Positions 20,328-30,400 of a stretch of 64,000 nucleotides of DNA are shown here, in pieces. This DNA is from Candidatus Thiodictyon syntrophicum. Lineage in GTDB: Bacteria; Pseudomonadota; Gammaproteobacteria; Chromatiales; Chromatiaceae. The position numbers were made by a program, and so were the translations under genes. Numbering within the stretch: the stretch's first letter is position 1; each line of letters opens with the position of its first letter. Where the stretch lies: the NCBI RefSeq assembly GCF_002813775.1, contig NZ_CP020370.1:3683501-3747500 (forward strand). Reading direction: 5' to 3'. Below the pieces are notes generated by a model. That model did no database searches, was not told where the DNA came from, and was given only the letters and a program-made list of their open reading frames with translations.

Positions 20328-21689
20328 ATGGCCGACCCAACCACCCTCAAGGACCTCGCGCATGCCAACCTGACCGCCTGGCAGGACCGGGCCGCCGCTG
20401 CCCGTGCCGACGCGACCACCGCGCAGGCCGCGGTGAGCACCGCCGTCACCCGCCTGGCCGACGCCACCCAGGCACTCGCCACCGCCAGGTCCGAAGGTCA
20501 GCGCATCCGCACCGCGCTGGCGGCCGTCCCCACCACCGCGGACGCGGACCCGCTCCTGCGGCAGCTCGACACGGCCACCATCGCCCAACGGGCGGCGGAG
20601 GCGGGCATCCTCGCGCAGGAGCGGCAACTGGCCCGGGCCCGCGCCCAGCTGGACCGCGCGGCGCTCACCCTGCGCTCCACCGAGACCGCCCGGCTGCGCG
20701 CCCAGGCCGAGTCGAATGCCGCCGACCTGGAGGCGGCGCGGGTCGCGGCCCTGGTCGCCGCCCTGGCCCAACCGCCCCTGCACACCTTGGACCAGGACGC
20801 GAGCGATCTGCTCGGCTCGACCCTCACCGCCGCGGCCCAGACCGCGGCGGAAAAGGACATCCCGGCCCCCCTGCTGCAGCGGGCCACGGAGCGCCGGGAC
20901 CTCGCCCGCGAGCGCATCGAGGGTGCCGCGGCTGACCGCAAGACCCTCGCCGACCTGATCCAGGCCCAGGTCCTGGCCACCGGCAACACCGAGGACCGGC
21001 TCCTGGTGCCCCGGACCGCCTATGCCGCCGCCCTTGGCGCGCTGGAGTCCTATGTCAGCGGCGCCAAACAGCGACTGGATCGCGCCCAGGGTGCACTGAC
21101 CCGGCTCGCCGACCCGGCCCGCAAGACGCTGCTCACCGAGGCCCAGAAGAAGCGCCTCAACACGCCCACCCCGGCCACTCTGACCACGGAACGGGAGACT
21201 GCAGCCGGTCACGAGAAGGCGCTGGACGAGGCGCGATGGGCGCTGGAGCAGGCCGAACAGAAACGCGATCTGGCGCAGGTCAAGGAGACGGTCGGGGCCG
21301 GGGCGCCCGGCGGCTTGGCCGCAGCCGCGGCGGCCCTGGTTACCGCGGCCGGCAAGGAGACGGCGGCGGACACGGCTTATCCGCCGAGCGAGCGCACCCT
21401 GTTGAGCGAATGGGAGGCGGCGCTACCGGACGCGATCTGGGCGGACCTGGCCGACTACCTGGACGCCAAGACCAGCCTGACCGACCTGGCGGGGACCCCG
21501 ACCGGCACCCTGGAGACGACCCTGGACACGGCCGAGGAAACGCTGGTGCACGACCTGGTCGCACTGGGCAAGGAGCAGGCGGCCCGCGACCTCTACGCCG
21601 CCGAACTCGCCGGTCGCACCGCCGCCGCCGAGTTCGCCGCCGGGGCCGCGGGACGCATCGTCTTTTCCGCGTTGCGCGGCGACGCCTAG
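20328..21689 (+). CDS. Coiled-coil protein of the eCIS operon, unknown function
   Basis: From ATG 20328 (preceded by CAGGAGCC) the frame encodes 453 residues, almost entirely helical and rich in Ala, Gln, Arg and Thr. Heptad-like runs lie at residues 20-140 and 230-310. No known domain is visible. It has no signal peptide or membrane segment. Its place between the ATPase and the two large accessory proteins suggests either an assembly chaperone or a lumenal or structural part of the device. The 56-base gap upstream holds only the ribosome site. Confidence 0.7.
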   Translation: MADPTTLKDLAHANLTAWQDRAAAARADATTAQAAVSTAVTRLADATQALATARSEGQRIRTALAAVPTTADADPLLRQLDTATIAQRAAEAGILAQERQLARARAQLDRAALTLRSTETARLRAQAESNAADLEAARVAALVAALAQPPLHTLDQDASDLLGSTLTAAAQTAAEKDIPAPLLQRATERRDLARERIEGAAADRKTLADLIQAQVLATGNTEDRLLVPRTAYAAALGALESYVSGAKQRLDRAQGALTRLADPARKTLLTEAQKKRLNTPTPATLTTERETAAGHEKALDEARWALEQAEQKRDLAQVKETVGAGAPGGLAAAAAALVTAAGKETAADTAYPPSERTLLSEWEAALPDAIWADLADYLDAKTSLTDLAGTPTGTLETTLDTAEETLVHDLVALGKEQAARDLYAAELAGRTAAAEFAAGAAGRIVFSALRGDA

Positions 21690-21741
21690 GACGGCGCCCA
21701 CGGGAGCCGCGATCACCACGAACCCACCTTAAGGAGTCCCC

Positions 21742-23142
21742 ATGGCCGACACCCCCACCCTGGCAAACTGCGCCGGCGTAACCGCTGACCAGGCCGGTTG
21801 CGCCGCCGACGCCCTGCTGCCGGTCAGCCCCTTCTATGCGCTGAATTACCACTTCGGCATGCTCCTCGGGGTCGAGGACTTCGACACCGAGCAGGCCTAC
21901 CACCGGGGCAAGTCCAGGCTGCACAACGCCTGGCTGCATCGTGAGGGGGTCCTGTGGGGCCTGGCGGTGGTCGTGGACCCCGAACACGACGAGATCCGCG
22001 TGACCCGCGGCCTGGCCCTGGACCCGGCCGGGCGGGAGCTGCACCTGGACGAGGACCTGTGCCTGAGCCTGCCGGCCTGGCTCGCCGCGCTCCCGGCGGA
22101 AGAGCGTGTGCGTCTGGCCGGGGCGGACGGCACCACGCCCTTCGCGGCCCATTGCACGATCCGCCACCGCGCCTGTCTGAGCCGCCAGGTACCGGCCCTG
22201 ATGGAGCCGTGCGACGGGTCCGGGCGCGATACCGCCTATTCCCGGGTCTTCGAGACGGTGGAGATCCGGCTCCTGCCCGGGTTGGCCCCGGCGCCCCCGG
22301 TCCCACCCTATCACCGGGTGCGCCTGCTCCTGGGGCTGGCGGCCGCCCGCACCGAGGCCGCCGACGGCAAGCCGGCCGCGCAGGAGGACGCCGCGATCCT
22401 CAAGGCGCGCGACGACCTGCTCGCCAAACCCCGGCCGGAGCGCCTGACCCTGGCCTTGGAGCGGCTGCGCGATTGCGCCGCCTGGGACACGGCGGAGCTT
22501 ACACCCCCCAAGACCGCCGCCGGCGAGGACTGGCTGCTCTTCCCCGGTCCGGACGCTGCCGGCCTGGTGCTGGCGAACCTGGAGGGACTGACCTTGACCC
22601 GGTCCGGCGAGGCGCTGCACCTGAGGTCCGGGACCCCGAACTACGCCCCCCGCCCCTCCCACCTGGCGACCCGTACCATCCAGGAACTGGCCGCGGCGGC
22701 CTTCTTCTGCTGCACCGCACCCGCCGCCGCGTCCGGCCCGGAATCCGCCACCAGCGTGGCGGCTGCGTCGGCGCCGGCCACGCCGGGCGGACCCCAGGCC
22801 GACCCGCGACAAGTCATCTTCGACGGCCAGCAGGTGCGCTTGCAGGTCACCGCCGACCTGCACCCGGACAGCGTCAAACCCGCGGCCTTCACCGTCTCGG
22901 GTTTCACCGCCGGGTTCGGCTGGAAGGTCCACAAGGTGTCCGATGCGCTCTTCGAGCCATCGGACCGCTCCGTCACCCTGTCGCTGTCGACCAAGGTCAC
23001 CGGCGAGCTCTTGCGCTTGGTCGCACTGGGTACGGGTCCAACCCCGCTCCTGGGGGCGGACCTGAAGCCCTTTGCGGGCGCCGTCGGCGACCCGCCGGCG
23101 CCCACCGGGCGTGACTTTGTCCACATGCAGAAGGGGAGCTGA
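21742..23142 (+). CDS. Phage-tail-like locus accessory protein, short paralogue
   Basis: The 466-residue product carries an N-terminal domain that recurs in many tail-like clusters: NYHFGMLLGVEDFDTEQAYH, then LHNAWLHREGVLWGLAV, then GLALDPAGRELHL (residues 30-110). The same pattern opens the next gene, so the two are paralogues. The C-terminal part from about residue 350 looks like an Ig-like strand-rich domain. There are Cys pairs (FFCC near residue 325). The function is not established. Position at the end of the structural operon would suit a fibre or surface component. Confidence 0.7.
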   Translation: MADTPTLANCAGVTADQAGCAADALLPVSPFYALNYHFGMLLGVEDFDTEQAYHRGKSRLHNAWLHREGVLWGLAVVVDPEHDEIRVTRGLALDPAGRELHLDEDLCLSLPAWLAALPAEERVRLAGADGTTPFAAHCTIRHRACLSRQVPALMEPCDGSGRDTAYSRVFETVEIRLLPGLAPAPPVPPYHRVRLLLGLAAARTEAADGKPAAQEDAAILKARDDLLAKPRPERLTLALERLRDCAAWDTAELTPPKTAAGEDWLLFPGPDAAGLVLANLEGLTLTRSGEALHLRSGTPNYAPRPSHLATRTIQELAAAAFFCCTAPAAASGPESATSVAAASAPATPGGPQADPRQVIFDGQQVRLQVTADLHPDSVKPAAFTVSGFTAGFGWKVHKVSDALFEPSDRSVTLSLSTKVTGELLRLVALGTGPTPLLGADLKPFAGAVGDPPAPTGRDFVHMQKGS

Positions 23143-23144
23143 CC

Positions 23145-26100
23145 ATGGCCGTGCCCACTAACTCCACGAGCCCCCTGGTGCTGATCACCGGCGCCGACGG
23201 CATCAACCTGATCCCGGCCGCGACCCCACTCACCCGGCTCAACTATTTCGACGGCAAGTTCCTGCGTGCCCAGGACCTGGAGTCCGAGCAGCGCTACCTG
23301 CGCCAGTTGACGGCGCTGGGCAACCAGGCCGGCGGGGCCGGGGTGGTGCATGGCCTGGAACTGCGCCTCATCGGCGGGGACCAGCTCCAGGTCCTGCCCG
23401 GGCTCGCCATCGACCCGGCCGGCCGGGTGCTGCTGCTGCCCCAGGACTATGCCCTGTCGGTCTCCGCCCTGATCGAGGCCTCGCGCGGCCTGGCGGCGAC
23501 CGGGGCGGCGACGGCCGCCGGGAGCGCCGCTTTCAATCCCTGCGCCAAGACGGCCGTCGGCACCGCGACCGTGGTCCCCGAGCGGTCCTGGTACCTGATA
23601 ACCATCGGCTTCGCCGAGGCCCTGTGCGGGGAGGAGGACGTCTACGGCGCCCTGTGCGAACAGGCCTGCGTCACCACGACCGACCGACCCTACAAGGTCG
23701 AGGGCGTGGTCCTGCGGGCACGTCCGCTGACCCTGTCCACCCCGCTGCCGACCGCCGCGGCGCTCGCCCTGACCGGTGTCCACCTGCGCTCACGGCTCGC
23801 CAGCGCCTGGTTTGCGGACGAGGCCCTGGGGCTCGGCGAGCCGATCTCCGCCGATCGCCTGCGCGCCGCCCTGTGGTGCGGGGGCGCGGTGGGGTCCGGC
23901 GCGGGCGAGGTCCCGCTCGGCATCCTGGTGCGCGAGGGCACCGTAAGCCGCTTCGTGGACCAGTGGACGGCGCGGCGCGAGCGCATGGAGACCCCGCCCA
24001 AGCGCTACTGGCAGTGGCAACTGGCCATGCGCCCCTGGGCCGTCTTCATGGCCCAGATCCTCCAGTTCCAGTGCCAGCTCCGGGACAGCGTGAGCGGCAT
24101 CCCGGCCGGCGGCGGGGCGACGGACGACCCCTGCAGTCAGGCCAAGGCCCTGATGGCGGAGGCGGTGGATCAGGTGGAGCGGATCGCGGTCTTCTACAAA
24201 GAGACCACGGCAGGCCTTGCCGCCCTGACGGCCGAGACCCGCAAGTCGATTTTGACCGCCAAGCCGGATTTGGCCGAACTCACCCGCTTCCAGGACCGGC
24301 TCAAGACGGCGCAGGCGGTCTTCTCCCTCCTGCCCCAGGAGCGTCAACTCATCCATTGGGGCCTGGTCGAGCTGCCGAGCGCCGGTTATCTCCCGGTGGT
24401 CCCGGGCGACAGCCTCTCGGTCAACGCCCAGGTGCGCCGACTCTTGGGCGAGGGGCTGGACCTGCGCTTCTGCATCGTGCGCCCGGACTTCGTGCCCCAT
24501 GCACTGGAGGAGGCCCAGCACATGGAGCGGATCTCGCTCCTGGAGGGGCTGGATCACCCGGAGCGCAAACCGCGGGTCGATATCCTGGTGCCCAACGGGC
24601 GCGTCGCCCCCGGCCGCGATGAGACCGGGCGCTATTACGAGATGCGTGTCAACCTGATCCCGGACAACTTCACCGCGCTCGCGGTCTCCGCCGCCCTGGG
24701 CGAGCGGTTGGAGCAATCCAAATTGGCTCTGCTGGACGCGGGCAAGGGGCAGACCAAGGCGACCCTGGCCAACCAGCTCGACCCCGCGATCTTCGAGCGG
24801 ACGGGCGAGACCTACCACTATCAGGGCGTGGGGCGCGGCGAGGCGATCCCCGGCCGGGGCCTCGCCTTCCACTACGCGGGCCTCACCGACACCTTTGAAT
24901 TGGAGCCGGTCAAGCCCGCGGCGGCGACCGCAGTCGCCAACGTGGCCGCGGAAGACGCGCAGGCCAACCTCCACCTGCTGCGCGACACCCCGGCGGCCGA
25001 GACCGCCGACCCCGCGGCGACCCCGAAGGCCGAGCTGTCCGGCGCGGTGGGTATCGAGACCGGGGGCGTGCGGCTCGATGACACCCTCTACACCATGGAC
25101 CCACGGCGTTACTGGATCGGCGAGCGGGAGCGGGTCACGGGGCTGCGCTCCTCACTGTGGGTGTCGCTGACCCTGGCGGAGGACCCGACCGGGCTTGCCC
25201 GCGGCGCCCAGACGCGGGCCACTGGGGAGGTCTATCTGCTGGTGGTGCGGCCGGAGAAGGTCGCGGCCACCCGGCCGACCAAGGCCGAGACCCTCGGCAC
25301 CAGCCGCCTGCTGCTGCGCGCCACCTTCACCGGGGACCTGCGGGTGGACAAGGTCCTGGCGCGGGGCGCCGGGTCCGAGACCATCCAGGTGGACGGGGAG
25401 CTCGCCGGCGAGGTCTCGATCACCATGCAGGTGGGGACCAGCGAGCAAGTGGGTAAGGTCTCGGAGGTGGTGAGCCTGCACCTCTCGGAGGCGGTCAGCA
25501 TCCTGCGGTCCCCCACGGCGTTGGGGCCGACCTACCTGATCGAACTGAAATCACCCGCGGCCCTGGGACCGCTGGTCGCCGAGGTCCAGGTGCAACGGGA
25601 ATGGACCGCAGCCGACACCGCCGAGGTGCGCGGCACCGTCGCCCTGCGGATGCCGACCGGCCGCAGCGCGGGGCAGACCAAGGCGGAGGCCTTGGACCTC
25701 GCGCGCGCCATGAACATCAACACCAATGTCGGCGCGGCAGCGGCCACCAAAGTTCAGGATCGCCAACTCTGGCGCGCCTGGCAGACCGTCAATGCCGCGG
25801 TGGCGCAGCCCGCCCACCCGGCGCACGAGCGCGCCATCCGCGCCATTCGGGCGATCGGCACCGCGCTCGGCGGTACCCGCTTCGCGGACCTGAAGGCCGC
25901 CGCGCTCTTCCCGCCGCCGCCGCCCACGACCGACGGGCTCACCGTGCTCGGGTCCCTGGACTGGGTGCTGTTCCACCGGCGGCGCGACAAGACCTGCCGG
26001 GACGACACCCCGGCCGCCCCGGTGGCGACCCGCGGTTACGCCCTCTACCAGGTCACCCTGGAGAACGCGGAGCAGGTCAACGAGGTTCAGCGGGCCATGG

Positions 26101-27278
26101 CGGCCAACGCGACGGCGACCCTTGAGCGGCTGAAACCCGACTTTCTCCAGGTGGTGGAGTTCGCGGCCGGGGTCCAGAGCCTGCTCACGCCCCAGACGCA
26201 GGTCCGCGCCACCTGGCGCCAGGACGTAGGCGCGGCGGCCGGCCCTATCGTCGGCGGTGCCATCGCAAGCAGCGGGCCAGCCGTCGCTGAAGGTGAGGCG
26301 CTGGCCCTGGAGCGCCTGGAGTCCCTGGTCGACGTGGTGCGACCCGAGTCCGGGCTCACTGCGGCCCCCGATTATGTCGCCCTGGAGCGGGTGCCCGACC
26401 TGTTCGGCAGCGCGCGGCAGGATGGGGCCATCCTGCTGATGACGGTCCCGGTCAAGGTAGAGACGACCTGCCATCGGGTCTATTGGCTGACGCCGATCCC
26501 CAGCAAGAACCTCGACGGGCAACTCGCTGCCGGCAACCTGGCAGGGCTGCCTGGGATCGATGGCTGGGTCCCGCCGGTGACCCATGTAGTGCAACTGGTG
26601 GTCAAACCACTCGGCACCCTGAGCTTCCAGGGCGAGGACCCACAGGTCATTGTCGGCACGGAGTCGGCGACGGTCCTGACCAACTGGATGGCCCTGGCCC
26701 CGGACTGCCCGCCGGCCCAGGTCTGGAGCTTCCGGCGCGCGGACGCGAGCGCGACGGGAGACGCCTTGATCGGTCAACGTGGCCTTGCCATTGCCGGGCT
26801 CCTGGGCACCGATGATCTTGAATCCAAGGTGGCCATCAGCAGCGATATCCCAGGAATCTGCCCGGTCATCACCCTCGTGCGACCGCTCGCGGTCTGCCTC
26901 CAGGCACGCCGGCTGCTGGGCAACCTGGAGCAGATCCTCGAGATGATCCGCAAGCCGGACATCGGCGGCCTGGTGCTGGGGCCGGACTCCACCCGGCTCG
27001 GGAACCTGATGGTTTGCCTGAAATCCGGCAAGGTCTTCGGCGAATCAGTCGAGGCACTTGGCCCGAACGCCTTGCCCGCGGGCATCTGGTTCGCGGTCAA
27101 ACCAGGCGACAAGCGGGTCCCGGCGGGGCTGGCCGAGGCCGTCATCAAGGACGCACTGATCGATAGGCTGGGCCCCGCGGCCGCGGGGATCGACGTGACT
27201 GAACTGCATCCGGAAACCGCCGCGGACTGGCCGAGTGACTGCCCCATCCTGGCATTTGTCGTGCTCCGGGAGGGTTGA
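23145..27278 (+). CDS. Phage-tail-like locus accessory protein, giant paralogue
   Basis: This 1377-residue protein begins two bases after the previous stop and repeats its N-terminal domain (NYFDGKFLRAQDLESEQRYL, GAGVVHGLEL, GLAIDPAGRVLLL). About 1200 further residues have mixed beta-rich and helical parts, with no recognised catalytic motif and no membrane segment. By size and location it is the best candidate in the window for a host-contact or fibre-like protein. That is inference: no trimeric fibre repeats were seen. It closes the tightly linked structural operon. The next coding start is about 100 bases on. Confidence 0.7.
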   Translation: MAVPTNSTSPLVLITGADGINLIPAATPLTRLNYFDGKFLRAQDLESEQRYLRQLTALGNQAGGAGVVHGLELRLIGGDQLQVLPGLAIDPAGRVLLLPQDYALSVSALIEASRGLAATGAATAAGSAAFNPCAKTAVGTATVVPERSWYLITIGFAEALCGEEDVYGALCEQACVTTTDRPYKVEGVVLRARPLTLSTPLPTAAALALTGVHLRSRLASAWFADEALGLGEPISADRLRAALWCGGAVGSGAGEVPLGILVREGTVSRFVDQWTARRERMETPPKRYWQWQLAMRPWAVFMAQILQFQCQLRDSVSGIPAGGGATDDPCSQAKALMAEAVDQVERIAVFYKETTAGLAALTAETRKSILTAKPDLAELTRFQDRLKTAQAVFSLLPQERQLIHWGLVELPSAGYLPVVPGDSLSVNAQVRRLLGEGLDLRFCIVRPDFVPHALEEAQHMERISLLEGLDHPERKPRVDILVPNGRVAPGRDETGRYYEMRVNLIPDNFTALAVSAALGERLEQSKLALLDAGKGQTKATLANQLDPAIFERTGETYHYQGVGRGEAIPGRGLAFHYAGLTDTFELEPVKPAAATAVANVAAEDAQANLHLLRDTPAAETADPAATPKAELSGAVGIETGGVRLDDTLYTMDPRRYWIGERERVTGLRSSLWVSLTLAEDPTGLARGAQTRATGEVYLLVVRPEKVAATRPTKAETLGTSRLLLRATFTGDLRVDKVLARGAGSETIQVDGELAGEVSITMQVGTSEQVGKVSEVVSLHLSEAVSILRSPTALGPTYLIELKSPAALGPLVAEVQVQREWTAADTAEVRGTVALRMPTGRSAGQTKAEALDLARAMNINTNVGAAAATKVQDRQLWRAWQTVNAAVAQPAHPAHERAIRAIRAIGTALGGTRFADLKAAALFPPPPPTTDGLTVLGSLDWVLFHRRRDKTCRDDTPAAPVATRGYALYQVTLENAEQVNEVQRAMAANATATLERLKPDFLQVVEFAAGVQSLLTPQTQVRATWRQDVGAAAGPIVGGAIASSGPAVAEGEALALERLESLVDVVRPESGLTAAPDYVALERVPDLFGSARQDGAILLMTVPVKVETTCHRVYWLTPIPSKNLDGQLAAGNLAGLPGIDGWVPPVTHVVQLVVKPLGTLSFQGEDPQVIVGTESATVLTNWMALAPDCPPAQVWSFRRADASATGDALIGQRGLAIAGLLGTDDLESKVAISSDIPGICPVITLVRPLAVCLQARRLLGNLEQILEMIRKPDIGGLVLGPDSTRLGNLMVCLKSGKVFGESVEALGPNALPAGIWFAVKPGDKRVPAGLAEAVIKDALIDRLGPAAAGIDVTELHPETAADWPSDCPILAFVVLREG

Positions 27279-27379
27279 CCGGTGTGAGACGCATTGACCG
27301 GTCCGGCAAACGAGCGGTTCACGCGATTGAGACACCCGGTTGCCCCCCAAGGCCGCCGATGGCGAAGGAGGCAAGACCA

Positions 27380-27448
27380 ATGAGCGTGAGACAGGCAGCG
27401 AAGGCGGCCCCGGCCGTCGACGGGCCAGAGCCGGAGTTCAGGCCATGA
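27380..27448 (+). CDS. Short upstream frame coupled to the first DUF4157 gene
   Basis: A 22-codon frame starts at ATG 27380, with a near-perfect AAGGAGG 8 bases upstream. Its TGA (27446-27448) overlaps the ATG of the DUF4157 gene (27445). The peptide (MSVRQAAKAAPAVDG and so on) resembles the Ala/Pro-rich N-termini of DUF4157 proteins. It may therefore be a leader that couples translation, or the true N-terminus separated from the rest by a frameshift. The strong ribosome site here and the lack of one at 27445 favour coupling. Confidence 0.45.
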   Translation: MSVRQAAKAAPAVDGPEPEFRP

Positions 27449-30400
27449 AGGCCGTCGCCGGCCAGGTTGCCGTTGCGCCCAAGTCCGTCGCGCCCGTCGA
27501 CCAGCGCAGCCGCTCGGCCGGGCACACGGTGTCGGCGGCACCGCTCAATCCGCTCTGGCAGCGACTGGCCACGCGCGTGGGCGAGCGCCCCGGCCCGGCC
27601 CGGCCCCCGGCGGCCCGTCCGGTCGCGTCCCTGACCCAAGGGTTTGGCATTCAGCGCCGGTGCGAGGCCTGCGCGCAGGAGTCGGCCGACGACGAACGAC
27701 TGAGGGTTCAGGCGAAGCTCAGCATCGGCCCGGCCGACGATCTGTTCGAGCGCGAGGCCGACGCGGTCGCCGAACGGGTGATGGGGATTCCTGAGGGGCC
27801 GCAGACCGCGGCGCCCCCCGAGGGAGGCGGGACCCGGTCGGCACGAATGGGCCTGGACTTGAGCCGCCGCCCGGTCGCGTCGATCGCGGCCGGCCGCGTC
27901 CAACGCGATCCGCAGGCCGACACCGAGGAGGAGCAAGCGCAGGACGCCGAGCGCGAGAGCGTCGTGCAGCGTGCGCCCGTCATGACGGCCGCGGACGCCG
28001 GGGCCGACGAAGACGACGCGGATGAGTTGGACGCGACGGTGCAGCCTAAGGCGGAAAACGGCCGCGCCGGCGCAGATGCAAGCGGCATCGAGTCGCGGAT
28101 ACTGGGCCTGCGGGGCACCGGCCAGCCGCTCCCGGACGCCTCCCGGTCCTTCTTCGAGACCCGCTTTGGTCATGACTTCGGCCAGGTGCGGGTCCACCAC
28201 GGGGACACCGCGGCACAGACCGCGCACGCACTCGGCGCACGCGCCTACACCCTCGGCCACGACGTCGTCTTCGGCGCGGGTCAGTATGCGCCGGACCGCG
28301 CGGAGGGCAGACGGCTCATCGCCCACGAACTGACCCACGTCGTCCAACAGGGCGCGGCACCCCCGGCAAGGACGGCCGGCGGATCACTCCAGGCCCAATT
28401 CCTACCCCGGATCGGTGCCCGCGGCGCCCCCGGTCTGGTGCAGCGTGCCCCCCTCAAGGAGGGCGGGACCTACCTCATCCAAACGCCCAAGGGCGGCAAT
28501 CTGCGCCTGCGGGTGCAGCCGTCGCACGCGCTGGACCTCAAGGGCCGCGACACCTGCGGCGGTCAGGCCGACACCTGCCCGAACAGCGTCGGCAACGTGG
28601 CCTCCGGCACCAAGGTCGTCATCAAGGAGGTCCGGCTCTTCGATTGGTACGTGGTCGAGGCCCCGATGGTGGAAGGCGGCACCCGGATCGGCTTCGTCCA
28701 CCAGGATCATCTCAAGGAGGTACCGCCGCCCCCCGCCGGGTCGGCGGCGGCGCCGTCGGCGGCCGTGCCCGCGGCGCCGGAGCCGCCGATCCCGGTCGAG
28801 GAGCCGGACACCCCGGTCTTTGAGACCGGCACCGCGACAATCGAGACCATGGAGGAAGGTGCCCCGGTCGAGCAGCTCGGCGTCGTCCAGACCGAGGACG
28901 GGACCAAGCTATGGCCCGCGGCCAACCGCGACCAGCCGGAACTGGGCCTGTTGCCGCTCAACACCCGCGTCTTTGTCGATCGCAATCTGACCGGCGGTTG
29001 GTCATCGGTCTATGTGGACCGCCACCAGCAGGGAAGCTCGCTTCCGGTCGGCGAGGGCACCCACGGCTATGTCGCCACGGGCCGCGTCAGCACCGATATG
29101 CCGGACCCGGATGCCCGGCTGCACCGGATCACGCAGGAGGGACAGGGTGCCCTGGCGTTGGCCGGCGAGCTCTATCCCAACTACAACGTACAGTGCGCCG
29201 CCGTTGCCTTTGCCTGCCGGGACTATCGCTATCTGGTGAACGTGCTCGTCGCCGTCAATGAGGCGAAGGGCCGTAAGTTCATCTACAAGGAGCACCCTGA
29301 CGACGCCTGGGACAAGGCGAAGACGATGAAGGCATCCAAGTCCGGGGCGGGCGCGGTCGGCGGCCAGATCTGGGTACCGGGCATGGCCCTGGTCAAGGCC
29401 CTGGAGGGTCAGGTCAGCTCCGGCTCCATCAGCCTGGCGATTCTGTCGACGCTCGCGGATGTCACGATCGGCGTCGCCGCCTTCATCGTCGGTCTGCTGC
29501 ACGGCGCCGTGATGTCGGTCGTCGATGTGCTGATCGGTCTGGTGGACCTGGTCAAGCTCGTCGTCTCACTGGTCGAGAAACTGATCAATGGGACACTGCT
29601 TGCGGATGCCAAGGCGTTCTGGGAGGACATCAGCAACATCAAGCTGAGCGACATCAAGGAGATGATCAGCGCCAAATGGAACCATGCGAACACCTGGGAC
29701 CGCTGGCACTTTCGCGGCTATGCGATCGGCTACGCGATCGTCGAGATCCTGATGCTGATCTTCTCCGGGGGGGCCGCGACCGCGGTCAAGTGGGCGGGCA
29801 AGGTCGGCAAGTTCGGTAAGCTCGGTGAGTACCTGGGTAAGCTGCCCAAGGTCGCCAAGCTGATCGAGTCCGCCAAGGCGCTCAAGGGCGAGGGCGTCGC
29901 CAAGCTGAGGACGGCCCTGAAGGGCGCCCTGGCACTCTCCGAGAGTCATGTCTGGGCGGCCCAGGTGCTGCGTATCCCGCTCGGGATATTGAAGCTGCTG
30001 GAGAAGGCCCAGATCGACGAGTTGAAGAAGCTGCCGCAATGGCTGAAGGAGCGCTTCGCGCGCCTGTCCGAGGCGGTGATGAAGCGGTTGCTGCGGTGCA
30101 GCTCGCCGTGCCAGGTCGACGTCCACAAGATCGCCGAGGCCCTGAAGCTCGCCGGGAAGGGCGGTACCGTGCTCAACGACGCAGCGGACGTGCTGCGGGT
30201 CCTCAAGGTCCTGGCTCCCAACCTGAAGACCGCCAAGATCTCGCGCAAGCTGCGCAAGGCCGACTCGGCCCTGATGACGGTGATCAAGGAGGCCAAGCTG
30301 ACCGATACCGACTTCGCGAAGCTCGCCGATTACTTGGAAAACGTGGAGAGCCCAGCCCAGGCCTACAAGACCTTCGTGCGCTACCTGTCGAGCGTCGTGC

